Shown here piece by piece: positions 1 through 11,913 of a stretch of DNA of 64,000 bases (positions within the stretch are counted from its first letter, which is position 1; every line of letters begins with the position of its first letter). The DNA comes from Rhynchospora pubera (Eukaryota > Streptophyta > Magnoliopsida > Poales > Cyperaceae), in NCBI GenBank assembly GCA_028095005.1, contig CM051460.1:23421501-23485500 (forward strand), written 5' to 3'. Made by a program: the position numbers and the translations under genes. The notes under the pieces were generated by a model. That model was given only the letters and a program-made list of their open reading frames with translations, did not search any database and was not told where the DNA came from.

Positions 1-478
1 ACGATTGATGCACAGCAGAGGTCGTCTCTTCCTTTGAATTTGGTTAATTTATTCGAGGTTGCTAAAATATTTTTCTGCTAGATACCTCGGTCATATTTAT
101 CTAAAAAATTATATATTTTCTATCATAAATCGGTCCCTCAATTTTGACGAGAATTAATTGTCTCAAGTTCGTAAAATTGCAGTCTGATCTGTATGCATGT
201 GAGAGAGAATTATAAATAGGGACGTTCTACTTATGCATTTAACTTTTTATCTGATTTGAATCTTGATTAATCACCATGATTGGTAATTGAAAAAAAAATT
301 TATTTTTAGCCAGCATAAAAAAGTTCTGCTTATACATTACCTCAGGCCGCTTTTATCCCAAAAAAAAATTTTATGAGTTATGAAACTCCGAGGTTTGTCT
401 TTAATTAATTAAAATTGATTCCGATGGTGCAAAAAATCTATTACATCAACAATGTTTCGATTATAATTATCAGGAAAA
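1..478. other. AT-rich intergenic sequence
   Basis: No gene, repeat with defined ends or RNA gene is visible here. It is AT-rich and lies 3' of the small secreted-peptide gene at 479-838 (minus strand), so it may hold that gene's 3' UTR. Confidence 0.5.
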
Positions 479-838
479 TTAATATCCCGTCTGATCATCC
501 TTGAGTGGTGATCCGGAGGGAGGAATTGCCCCACCGCGGTATGTCTGACTGCCTACTGAAGTTATCTTTGCTAGCCCTCGCTTTAGTATGTGTTCTCTAT
601 AGTACTTTTCCAGAGCAACATCCTCTGGATGTACAGGCCAATATTTTGGATCGCGATGTGTGCATTCTTTGTAGCAGTCTTTAAATCTCTTGAACTCAAC
701 TGTACATGCAATAAGACATGTTAAATAATCTGTGAAAAATCCATGTGCTACCTCCGTTTGTCCTCCCGACAGCAACAAAAATGCGACTAGCAAAATCTCC
801 ACTCCTTTGCCACTTCTGCTCCCCTTCTTGGCATCCAT
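479..838 (-). CDS. Small secreted four-cysteine peptide, alpha-hairpinin-like
   Basis: A single-exon frame of 119 aa. Residues 13-32 form a hydrophobic stretch after a basic N-terminus, typical of a signal peptide, so the product is probably secreted. The mature part has exactly four cysteines, C41, C45, C55 and C59, spaced CxxxC-x9-CxxxC. That is the disulfide frame of alpha-hairpinins, plant peptides that include antimicrobial and protease-inhibitor members. The C-terminal 30 residues are Gly/Pro/Ser-rich and end in DDQTGY, which could be a processed tail. A TATA-like CTATATATAAAC lies at about 937-948 on the minus strand, about 100 bp upstream of the ATG, which supports a real gene. The family assignment rests on cysteine spacing alone; an unrelated Cys-rich peptide is possible. 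Confidence 0.65.
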   Translation of the reverse strand: MDAKKGSRSGKGVEILLVAFLLLSGGQTEVAHGFFTDYLTCLIACTVEFKRFKDCYKECTHRDPKYWPVHPEDVALEKYYREHILKRGLAKITSVGSQTYRGGAIPPSGSPLKDDQTGY

Positions 839-936
839 CTCGATCTTTTCTTTTCTTATTACAAGTTTATTATGTTAATTTATAGATGGAATTGTAAGAG
901 ACTTGTGATTTATGGATGTTTACGTGTGGTGGTGTT

Positions 937-948
937 TATATATAGCAT
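937..948 (-). promoter_or_regulatory. TATA box of the small peptide gene
   Basis: The minus strand reads CTATATATAAAC about 100 bp upstream of the ATG at 838. A short, AC-rich leader without an upstream ATG follows it. The placement fits a plant core promoter. Confidence 0.55.
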
Positions 949-1630
949 GGAAGCACCTCTCCACTTCAACCTTTCATTAAATTAAATAATGTAACGTCAT
1001 TCTTTTAATCAAAATTTGAGTTTCACTTTCAATTAGAAAACCCCTTTCTTTTAATGATTTTTGTGACTTTTTGAACTAGAAACCTTCTTTTATATCAAAT
1101 TAGAGTAATAATCAATGATCAGGAGCGCATGCGCTTTTAATAAGCTCCACGTTTATGTGTGTAAAAAGTTTTCTAGGCAATAACGTACATTGCATGTTTT
1201 CTTTTCTTTTGTTTTTTTTTTTATCAAATCCCGTAGGCACTCGGCCACCCCAATTAATTTCACCCAATTAATCTCGTAGAAAGATATACGTCTCTACTAA
1301 CTGGACTAGCCAGCGTTGACCATTGCATATTTTCTTGCCAAATGAAGCTGTGAAAATAAAAAATGCTTTAAACCTTCTTATATTTATTAGTGAATAATTG
1401 AATATGGAGAAATATTCGTGTAAACTTCACTTTTTAATCCAACCAACAAAAAGAAAAATAATTGTATAAACTTCGATTCTCTATATATTGAATAAATGGA
1501 TTGCACTATTTTAGCATTTTTGCTAATTCGAAGAACTTTCTATTACGAGCTTTTGGTATAATAATTTTCTAGAAAAATTAATAAGAGCTTAAATTCATCA
1601 AATTTGTCTTTCAATTCAATAAATAAAAAA
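949..1630. other. Intergenic, no gene seen
   Basis: AT-rich sequence upstream of the minus-strand peptide gene. It probably contains distal promoter sequence. I see no ORF, RNA gene or element with defined ends. Confidence 0.4.
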
Positions 1631-2720
1631 GGAAAAATAATTTTGTGCCACCCTAAAGTTAAAAAATTTAGAAAATTACCACTTAATGAACTTTTAAAAA
1701 TCGAGGGTGATAAGGATCATCTCTGATATTTATCATCCCCATCATCCCCACGCGTTTTTCTATTTTTGGCTCTACGCGTTTTCTATTTCTGAAAATCGCT
1801 CTGTTTTCCTCCGTGCTGCGTACGCTCGTCCCTCCTCCCACCCCTCCCGCGTACGCTCCCCCTCCCCCTCCCCTTTCATACACACACTACATATTGATTC
1901 TAACTGTTGAGGTTAACATATTTAAATGTTGAAGTTAATATATATAACTAATATATATGCCAACTTCAACAATTTAAATATGCACACTTCAAATATTACT
2001 TTCAACATTTAAATATGCCAAGTTCAACAATTATATATATATTAACTTCAACAGTTATATATATTAAATTCAACAGTTACATATATAACATATTAACTAC
2101 AATAGTTACATACATAACTTCAACAGCTACATATATAACTTCAACAGTTACACATATAACTTCAACAGTTATATATATTAACTTCAACAGTTACATATAC
2201 AACATATTAACTTTAACAGTCACATATATAACTTCAATAGTTACACATATAACTTCAACAGTAACGATATTAACCTCAACAGTTATATATATTAACATTC
2301 AATATTACCTTCAACATTTAAATATGTCAAGTTCAACAATTACGACATTAGCTTCAACATTTATAAATATTAATTTCAACGGGTTATGAAGTGTGTGAGA
2401 GGGGCAGGGGGAGGGTGGGGGCGAGGGGGAGGGGGGATCGTACGCGGGAGGGGTGGGCGGGGGGTTGGGTGGGGGGAGTAGCGTATGCATAGAAACATGT
2501 TTTCTGGATTTCCGAAAATGGAAGAGAGAATTTCAAACACGTTTTCTAAAAATAGAAAAAAATGAACGCGTTTTCTAAAGGATGGTGGGAATGATAGAAA
2601 TGTTAGGATGATACTAATCAATTCCGTTTAAAAATTGCTACTCTAAATTTAATTTAGTTTGAAAATTGTCACTTCTATAGCATAAATCACCTCACTTCGT
2701 ATCAAATTTTTCTTATTGAT
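1631..2720. mobile_element. Foldback element with internal minisatellite
   Basis: The arms at about 1640-1890 and 2390-2700 are imperfect inverted copies. Both contain a run near CCACCCCTCCCGCGTACG and a series of xACGCGTTTTCTATTT-like segments, in opposite orientation. The left end (GGAAAAATAATTTTGTGCCACC, split here only for description) resembles the terminal repeats of the large element at 34311-41868, with a shared TTTTG..TGCCACCC core. The exact ends and a TSD could not be fixed, so the limits are approximate. No coding capacity is seen. Confidence 0.6.
1905..2388 (+). repeat. Minisatellite of about 20 bp units
   Basis: Tandem, slightly diverged copies of a unit like ACTTCAACAGTTATATATAT fill the centre of the foldback element. 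The open frame across it is a by-product of the repeat (Thr/Ile/Tyr-rich) and not a gene. Confidence 0.85.
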
Positions 2721-2861
2721 TACAAGTTCAATTATAGCATCATGTATAGATCAAGCAAAGAGCACATGACCTAAATTTTAAAATAAAAATATTTTAAATT
2801 ATTCATTTTAACATATGGAAAAATAGTAATTAAACATGTTTGATATTAAATAAGAGACTTA

Positions 2862-3108
2862 GGCTGTGCTCCAGAACGCGAAAGCAAAGGGGAGACTAGG
2901 CGAGAGGAGATTAGGGGTGCCCGGTGAGGCTCATCCCTAAATCGGAGATTAGCGACATCGAGTAAAGTTTCTGTAGATCTGTCTCTTATCTCACTTCGTC
3001 TCATCCTTCGTTGTGGAGCGAGTAAACTCGCTCGGGCAGGGTCGGAAATTAATTTGTCGCATCGTCTCCCCTAATCTCATCCCCACCTTTGCATTCTGGA
3101 GCACAACC
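2862..3108. mobile_element. Tourist-type MITE with TTA target duplication
   Basis: A 247-bp element with terminal inverted repeats GGCTGTGCTCCAGAA / TTCTGGAGCACAACC, flanked by TTA at 2859-2861 and 3109-3111. A 3-bp TTA duplication is the hallmark of PIF/Harbinger-derived Tourist MITEs. It is non-coding. Confidence 0.8.
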
Positions 3109-3349
3109 TTACACTCATTGGCACGGACCCTTACGTTGGAAACTAAACCATTTCATATGATTTTACACAGAGAGCCATGGCAGTAAACAACCTCATGTAT
3201 TTTCTCGCTTTGCATATCTTCAACAACTTTGGATATTTCATTCTTCATTTTAGATATTTGTTGTTTTGCATGGAAATCAAACTCTCCCCAGAAAACGGTC
3301 CACATCAGCCTTCTTTTTCATATTCAGTATTCTTTCCATCATCTGTTTG

Positions 3350-3507
3350 GATTCGTTGGGGATTTTGAGAAATTTCATCTTCCTACCATAAATTTATTAT
3401 AAACAATCTAAACTCTTTACAAAGTTATACACTTTCCAATAAATTTATTCCTAGAAATTATAACTTTCCCAAATTCCCCAAATTCCTAAGCGATCCAAAC
3501 GACCTCA
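3350..3507. mobile_element. Degenerate copy of the GTTTGGAT MITE family
   Basis: Ends of the type CTGTTTGGATTCG / CGATCCAAACGACC enclose the family's internal block (AATTTATTATAAACAATC, then a run like CTCTTTACAAAGTTA). It is more diverged than the copies at 32441, 42785, 46275, 46735, 50567 and 51184, so it is probably older. Confidence 0.6.
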
Positions 3508-4875
3508 TAGATCTTATTTGACTTGTACACATGACACGACCCTTGTGGAACTCATTTTAATGCCAGCACTTTTTGTGTGCTTTGACCATTCATCGAAGGA
3601 GCCAGAGAATTTCACTTGAAACGGTTCAGAATAAAATGAAAGACTCGAATTGATTCTGCAATAAAGTACATACTTAACACATAATAATATATAACTCAAC
3701 CATAATTCTCATCATTTGAAACAAAGTACACCCTAAAGAATGTCAACTATACACTTATTACATCTACAAGACCATTACAGGACAACTAATCCTAATCTGC
3801 CTATAGAACACACCAACATTTATTCTACAAAATATACCCTTCACTAAGTAAACTGAATACTTAGTACATGTTAATGAACATTATTGGTAACATAATCCCA
3901 ATAACTACCAAACACATTGACATTTTGTCTGAAAAGAAAAAAAAAACGTTAGATAAAAAAAGGTCATCAGAATTCCTCAAAAACTTTATAGCATCAGCCA
4001 CTTCTTCATCGGTATAAAAAAACCTTGGTGATGTTTTAGGTGTAGAAATTTAGTTTAGACATAGTGAGTAATTCAAAACAAATTTTAAATGCATCCAACC
4101 CGATATAAACAAGGAATCAGTAGAATCAAGTTTTTTTTCATGCAATTTCACAAAAATATGGAATAAAAACTTATATATCTTCTCGTATCGCAATGACAAT
4201 TGACAAGGCTCATTCTCCTCATCAATGAAGGTGATGTAGAGCTCTTTTTTATTTCTTGCAAGCACCTAAGATCCACAAAGATTAATCAAACCTCTTCTCA
4301 CATAATGGACGAATCTCGACATGCCTAGTATTTATCACGGGACTCCCATCGTCGATCAGACGGTTTTCGTGCACTGCTTCTTTCACGCGTAGCGCAACAG
4401 AGGATTTTGATTCAATCATCACAGCTTAAAAATTTGAAAACCCAAAAAATATAAGATAAAATAAATACGCAGAAGCGGATGTGCAAATCATCCATACTGA
4501 AGTTTTGTCGACTAAATCTTTAAATCGAATTTAAATCTAAATCATCCATCGGTTTGGCTTAAAATTCAGTTAATCGCAGAATATGTTTAAAATAATTGTG
4601 AAAAAATTCACTGTTCAGTATGACCCGCCACAGCAAACCCCAGACAGATCTCGGTCCCATGATTCGTACCATTTGCTTTTGACCCTACCCAAGTGGACCG
4701 AAGTCTTACTGAATCCTGAGAGAGAGCAGCGCAGCGCTTCCCATTTCTCCTTCTGCTCCGTTTGTCCAATACGAAGCCGCAATTGGACTCCCACCTCTAC
4801 ACCGTTCCCGTCAAATCACCATGCAATAAATAAACCTCCGACCAAACCGACCGCTTAGATCTCTCTCCCGTAGAA
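3508..4875. other. UGGT upstream region, no other gene seen
   Basis: AT-rich to about 4500, then more GC-balanced towards the UGGT start, where promoter and 5' UTR are expected. CT-rich tracts just before the ATG (4855-4875) look like a plant 5' leader. A 71-codon minus-strand frame at 4050-4265 has no start context or recognisable domain and is not called. Confidence 0.4.
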
Positions 4876-7800
4876 ATGGAGAGGCTCCACGCAAGATACT
4901 GCCCGTCCAGATCTCTCGCGATCTCTCTCTTACTCTTGTTCCTTCTCAGCTTCCTCGCTACTCACGGCGCCGCCACTGTTCGACAGTCGAAGAACGTTCA
5001 GGTCGCGTTAAGAGCGAAATGGGCTGGAACTCCGTTGTTGCTCGAAGCCAGGTAGTAAATCAAACGCATTTACGTACTAGAGTAGTGGTCCCACCTGACA
5101 GTCAGTATATTTAATTTACATCATTCCAGGATGGCTGATCTTGTTGTTTTCCTTTGTGAAACAGTGAATTGCTTTCCAAGGAATGGAAGAATCTTTTCTG
5201 GGATATAATTGATCTCTGGATCGAACCTAATAAAGCTTCTGACTGCACAACAGCCAAATGTTGCGTCGAAAGAATAGTGTCCGACTCCAAGTCGCTTCTG
5301 AGTGAATCTCTTGGTTCAATATTTGAGCTTTCTCTCACTCTTCGATCGGCGTCTCCTAGATTAGTGTTGTATAAACAACTAGCAGAGGATTCTCTCTCTT
5401 CGGTCACTTCGGAGGGGGTTGCGGTGGAGCAATCCGGTGAGGAGTCAACTGGACAGGGAGAGTTGGTGCAGAAACCTGCTAGCATTCCGAGGGGAACGTG
5501 CTGTTGGGTTGATACAGGAAGTGAGCTTCTGTTTAACACAGCTGATGTGCTCCTTTGGCTTGAAAAGAAATCAAACGGGTGATTTGTTTTGACCCTTTCT
5601 CTGTTCCTTTTTTTTTCGATCTTTTTTATCATACCAATTTTAGATTTAGTGGTAGTTTTAACTATTTCGGCCCATATAACTTTTGAGCACCATGAAGAGA
5701 AAATCAGCAAAAGTTTCTTAATGTTGACTGCACCACCACAGCTTTTCATTTCACCTTCTTTACTGAACAGGGGCGAGAACTCTGTGGACCTCCCTGAACT
5801 TTTTGACTTTGACCATATATACCCTAACTCGAGGACAGGTGCACCTGTTTCTGTTCTTTATGGGGCTGTGGGGACAGAATGCTTTAAAGAGTTTCATACT
5901 ATTCTGTCGGAGGCATCTGACAAGGTAAAGACATAATTAACTATCATAAATTTTTTTATTTACGTAATTGAGAGGCTCATGTTCTGTAAGAACTCGAATG
6001 ACCTGACATAAGTTCAATCTTTTAGAAAGATGAATTACATTGTTTTAAGCTGATAGTTAACCACACACTATCACAATTTATGAGGTCAGCATCATGTTAA
6101 ACTGAAAATTAATTTATGTAAGAAAAGTAATTTCAGCATATCCTTTTGCAACGTTATTCATTGCTGTTCTTCGTTCTCGGTTATAACTTTTTATAACTCT
6201 TACTACTTGTGGTTTTTAGGGGAAAATCAAATATGCGTTGAGACCCGTGCTTCCTTCTGGATGTCAATCTAAGTCTAGCTATTGTAGCACTGTTGGTTCT
6301 ATTGATGCAGTTACACTTAGTGGATATGGGGTGGAACTTGCTTTGAAAAACATGGAATATAAAGCTATGGATGATACTGCCATAAAGAAAGGTAGGCTTT
6401 TAAATTTTTGGGTTAATAATTACTAAGGAAGTGTTTATTGACTGGTACCTCTTTCTCTAGTTAGTTAATTGTTCGGTTGTGTCAAAGGCTGATAAATTTT
6501 CAACCCCAATTTCCTGGTTTGATCTGGTTCAACATAAATTTTTAGGTGATGACCCCCTTAAATTACCTTTTATATCAGCATGATACTGTATCAATACAAT
6601 GCTGGTTAGGTTGATGGAATGGACTAGCTTAATTTCAAAACATCAACTGTAGTTGCTGTCTGTATGTTTTCCTGGTAGGTTGATGTTCTCTCAAGGAATG
6701 CAGAAATTCCTTGCAGATTAGATTTGATGATGTTATTTGTGACATTTAGTTATATTGTATTTCAGGTTCTACTTTAGAAGACAGTAAGGCTGAGGACCTT
6801 ACTCAAGATGTCAGGGGTTTCATATTTTCCAAGATCTTGGTTTGTACACATTCTCTTGATTAATCTGACCTAGTGAGCTAGGTCTTTAATACCAATACTT
6901 GTATATGGGCATTGTAAGCCAGATGTCAGGAAATTTAAAAGAAAAATTTACTGAATATAACGAATTTGCTTGTACTGGTAGAGCACAGGTGCAATTATAC
7001 TGACCATGTCTGGTGATAAACTGATAGTGGTACCATGATCCCTGCATAAAAACTTATACATGCTGTGATGGCATGAAATCTTTATTTGTTATTTAATACT
7101 TGAATACATAGGAGCGCAAGCCAGAGCTGAGTTCGAAGATCATGGCCTTCAGGGAATATCTCTTGTCTTCAACTGCTTCACTGACAGATACCTTGGAAGT
7201 TTGGGAACTGAAAGGTCTTCTGTATTTTTCTCTTCTTTATATATGTTAGATCTATTTTTCTGTCTCCACTTGAATACTTAACTTGATATTTCTTACAGAT
7301 TTGGGGCATCAGACGACCCAGAGGATTGTTCAAGCCTCTGACCCATTACAATCCATGCAAGATATCAACCAAAACTTTCCAAGCATAGTATCATCACTAT
7401 CTCGCATGAAGGTGGGTCAGTTATGCTCCATTTTTGTCTTCCCTGAATATATTATTGTCAGAATCTTTGCAAATAATCCATTCATCAATAATTTTTCTGT
7501 GCAGCTTGATAGTTCTATACAGGATGAGATTCTTGCAAACCAGCGAATGGTGCCACCTGGCAAGTCACTCATGGCCTTGAATGGTGCATTGATCAACATT
7601 GAAGAAATCGACCTTTATCTGTAATTCTTCTTAAAAGCATGATTGTCCTGATAGCATTGGTCCTTGCAATGGCCATGTTTGGGTATATGTTAATGAATCT
7701 GAGGAATACCTCAATTGCAGTGGTAGAAACAAGTTATTTAATGAGCACCCAAGGCCTTTGTTTGAAGGAACGACTAATAATTTCCTTTCTAAAATGAATA

Positions 7801-9004
7801 TCCAAGTTTAGCTAGGATTTAGCTAGGTTGTGCTAGTGCATTCTTTTCATTGGAATCACCAAATCACTATGGATTTTTCTTTGAGGATAAACTTGCTTAC
7901 CCTTGTTGGTTAAGATATTTCTCCTTATAGTGTAGGCCCATGTACTTATATCCTTTTTTTTTTAGAAAAAAATGCATTGTTTACGCATAAGTTATGAAAC
8001 CAATAATGGTTAGGGTGCTTACTCTTGTTCCTTTTCTTTTAGGTTGATGGATTTGATTCATGAAGAGTTATCATTGACTGATCAATTCTTGAAGCTTAAG
8101 GTGCAATACTTGTTACTTGGCTTTATTTTTAATTGAGGATTTGTTAAACTAGCCAATAGGAATACTTATGATCACAATAGCTTTCTCCTTCCTCATGGTT
8201 GTGTTTCGGTCCTGTGATTGTTATGTTGTTATTGTAAATAAAGTAAGGATTAAACTATCCAAATAACCAGTGATGACTATTTTGACACACTTACCAAACA
8301 ATTTGACATTGTAGAAATTTGGTCTCTAGTAGTGTTCACTTTTCAATGCCTTTATTTAGCTTCTTTCTTGCTATGTAAGATCCGAGGTTTCAGCCTGCAC
8401 TGTTACAGATCAATTCTAGTACACTTGTTCCAAAATTATCATTTTCGTGGAACAGAAAAAAAAATACACTTAGTGCAATCCTTGATATTAATTTTGTTTC
8501 ATCATTTTCAGCTTCCACATGGCACAATCAGAAAGCTTCTATCGTCTGCACCTCCAAGTGAGAGTAATGCAATTCGTGTTGATTTCCGTTCAGATCATGT
8601 TTACTTCCTTAATAACCTTGAAGAAGATGCTATGTACCGACGGTGGCGAAGCAATATTCAAGAGGTCTTCTTCTTTGCTCCTCCCTCCGTCCCTTACTCA
8701 CTCTTTCTCTCCCTTGCTCCCTTGTTCTTTTTTTTTTTTTTCTTTCTCTTGCTCCCTTCCTGATGTAGGGTGCTATTTTGACCAAATGATGTCGGCTTGA
8801 TCTTTACTTCCATCCATGTTTTGTTGTGCAAACGATTGTAGGTTCAAAGTGGTAAAAATCCAAAGCAAAACTTGAAATATACATTAGGAACCCTTTCTAC
8901 AGTTTATTTTTCCGTTGTAATTATTTCGATCTATGTTCCTTGTTGCATGGTTTTGGCCATGGTGGTGTCATTGATTGAGCATTGTTTAAGCAATGTGAGA
9001 ATAT

Positions 9005-9051
<47 letters not shown>

Positions 9052-10548
9052 TATATATATATATATAGAGATGGGCTATTGTCCTTTGGATAGGATAGAA
9101 GAGTTTTCCTATTCACTTTTAAACTGTTCGATTACGTTCAGATCCGCGCTGAGATGAAATCTAACGGATGAAGTTGATGTCGCTGAGGGTCTAATATATG
9201 TCTGTTTCTTCGTTAATTTTTATATTTCTTCCGTTAGTTCAATCTTTCTAACTTCGTTCTTTCCTATCCGATCTGAGTCCTTCCAACTTCGCTCTCTATA
9301 AAAAAATAAAAAAAAAATGCTAGGTGAAGCTCTCTCTGTGCCGCTCCTCTAGGAGATGATCTCTTGGTCTCCGCTTCTTCCAACTCTCTCCTCTGGTCGA
9401 TAACCTTTTCAGTTCTATACATGCATCTCTATCTAGCGAAAGAAAGTAATTACGATAGCTGCATCTCTTCTCCCAAATTAGATTTCGTGGGCAACAAAAT
9501 GGGAAATCAAGGGTCTTTTGTATCTTTATTTGCTTTTGTAAATAGCAAATACCCATTTTGAAAAGTTGAAATCAAGGGCCGTTATATATTTTTCTTAAAA
9601 GTAGACTATACAAGTCAATTTCTTTGAAATAGAGTTGTACTGCGGACCATTTAATCAAATTAAAATGGCCAACTAGAACTAATAAACCAGCATCCAAGTT
9701 AAGTGCTTTTGTGAAGGGCATCCAAGGCATCCCATTTGATCAATTTAGTGGTTACCTCATAATAATTTCAGAAATCCCAAGAAACTCGTACCAGTACATG
9801 AGTATAGGGAAGAACAATATACTAACTAACAAATTAAATGAATCACACAAGACACAAATTAATCAGATCACAAAAAATTAAATACTGACTAGCAATTGAC
9901 ATGTAGCAATATCAAAACCAGCTAATTAGAGCCTCAAAATCAAAGTTATACTCTACCCAATCGCTACCATGCTCTACTGGTACCAATTTCGCACACCCAA
10001 ACGTATCAGTCACTTGGTGGTCCCACCAAAGCAGATAGCCTCATGACAAATTGACTTCAGGAATATCCTCTCCTCACCACCCTAATGCTAATGAATTTGT
10101 TTGTATGTCAATTCACCTCTTGAATCTCTCTCAGAAACTGCTTGGATAGAGCTTTTAGGGTTGAGGAGCTGAGGAGAAGACGTCGTGAGCAACCACTGAG
10201 GGTTACAAAAGAGTGGGAGAGCACGATTCGTGGAGAGAATGCGGAGAGGAGAGCAACAAAACGGTGATTTGAGGAGAGGAGTTGGATCTACGATTTTCTA
10301 TGGTTTCGTAGGAGACGACAAACGAGAGAGAGAGCACGTGAAAAGAGATTGAATTTCTTTTAAGCATTAAAGGGGACGGAGGCGTTAACAGAAACTAAAG
10401 AGAGGAACGGAAAATCTTAACTCAGCGCCTCACCATAGCGCATCCATCTCAGCCACAGATCTAACTCTGTACACGAATTTTAAAGCCATCCAATGGTCCA
10501 AAACTGGATAGGAAAACTCCTCAGTCCTATCCAAAGGACAATAGCCAA

Positions 10549-10599
<51 letters not shown>

Positions 10600-10991
10600 G
10601 ATGGCTAATGTGCCATAGATGGCACAGAGGGTCCCGTGCCATAAAGTCGTTTTTCGAGATAAAAAATTCAAATGCTCAATTTGAACCATCCAAGATATTC
10701 ACCACATTAAAATATCCTTGGAGACCAAATTTTACATTTTTTCGAATTTGTTTGCTATTTATTATGATATTTTTAAAAAACGTTATAATTGGAGTATTTC
10801 AGACCCTCCAATTTGAACATATCAAAATAAATAGCAAAAAAATTCAAAAAAATGTAAAATTTGGTCTCCAATGGTATTTCAATATGCTGATCAATTTGAA
10901 CGGTTTGGATTGACTGATTGAATTTCGGATCTTCAAAAAATGACTCAAAAAAGGCATCTATGGCATTGCCATCTATGGCACTTTATCCCAC

Positions 10992-11038
<47 letters not shown>

Positions 11039-11440
11039 TTTTGCTATGGTGAGTTACAACTCACCAAAGCGTCCGTGATCCGCGCTCCAAATTCCGAAAT
11101 TTAGTTAAAAATGACCGATCCAAACCGTCTAATACGATCTCCTTATTGAAATCTCCATACAGACCAAATTTTATATATTTTTTTTAATTTTTAAGTATTT
11201 ATTTCGGATTTTTAAAAACTGCTATTTTTGAATGGTTCAGACTTAATTAGATTAATGATTTTCTAAAATTTCAAAAAAATACTTACAAATTTTGAAAAAA
11301 TATAAAATTTGGTCTGTATAGAGATTTCAATAGGGAGATCGTATTACACGGTTTGGATCGGTCATTTTTAACTAAATTTTGGAATTTTGAACGCGACTCA
11401 CGGACGCTTTGGTGAGTTGCAACTCACCATAGCAAAACTC

Positions 11441-11484
<44 letters not shown>

Positions 11485-11875
11485 ATGGCTAATGTGCCAT
11501 AGATGGCACAGAGGGTCCCATGCCATAGAGTCGTTTTTTGAGATCTAAAATTCAAATGCTCAATTCGAACAGTTCAAGTTATTCACCATATTAAAATACC
11601 CTTTGAGACCAAATTTTATATTTTTTTGAATTTTTCTGATATTTATTATGATATTTTTAAAAAACGTTATAATTGGAGTATTTCAGACCCTCCAATTTGA
11701 ACATATCAAAATAAATAGCAAAAAATTTCAAAAAAATGTAAAATTTGGTCTTCAATGGTATTTCAATATGGTGATCAATTTGAACGGTTTGGATTAACTG
11801 ATTGAATTTCGGATCTTCAAAAAATGACTCAAAAAGAACGTCTATGGCATTGCCATCTATGGCACTTTAGCCCAC

Positions 11876-11913
<38 letters not shown>

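Noticed and set aside
2015..2389. 124-codon frame rich in Thr, Ile and Tyr
   Set aside because: It is the translation of the minisatellite, with no other coding sign.
4050..4265. 71-codon minus-strand frame with a possible 5' neighbour ending near 4285
   Set aside because: Joining the two would need an intron of under 30 nt, too short for a plant, and no domain is recognised.
5111..5749. 212-codon minus-strand frame
   Set aside because: Antisense to UGGT exon 2 and its flanks; the plus-strand frame matches the UGGT family and splices cleanly.
8872..9116. Frames with His/Ile or Cys/Ile repeats
   Set aside because: They are translations of the ATATAC/AT microsatellite inside a UGGT intron.
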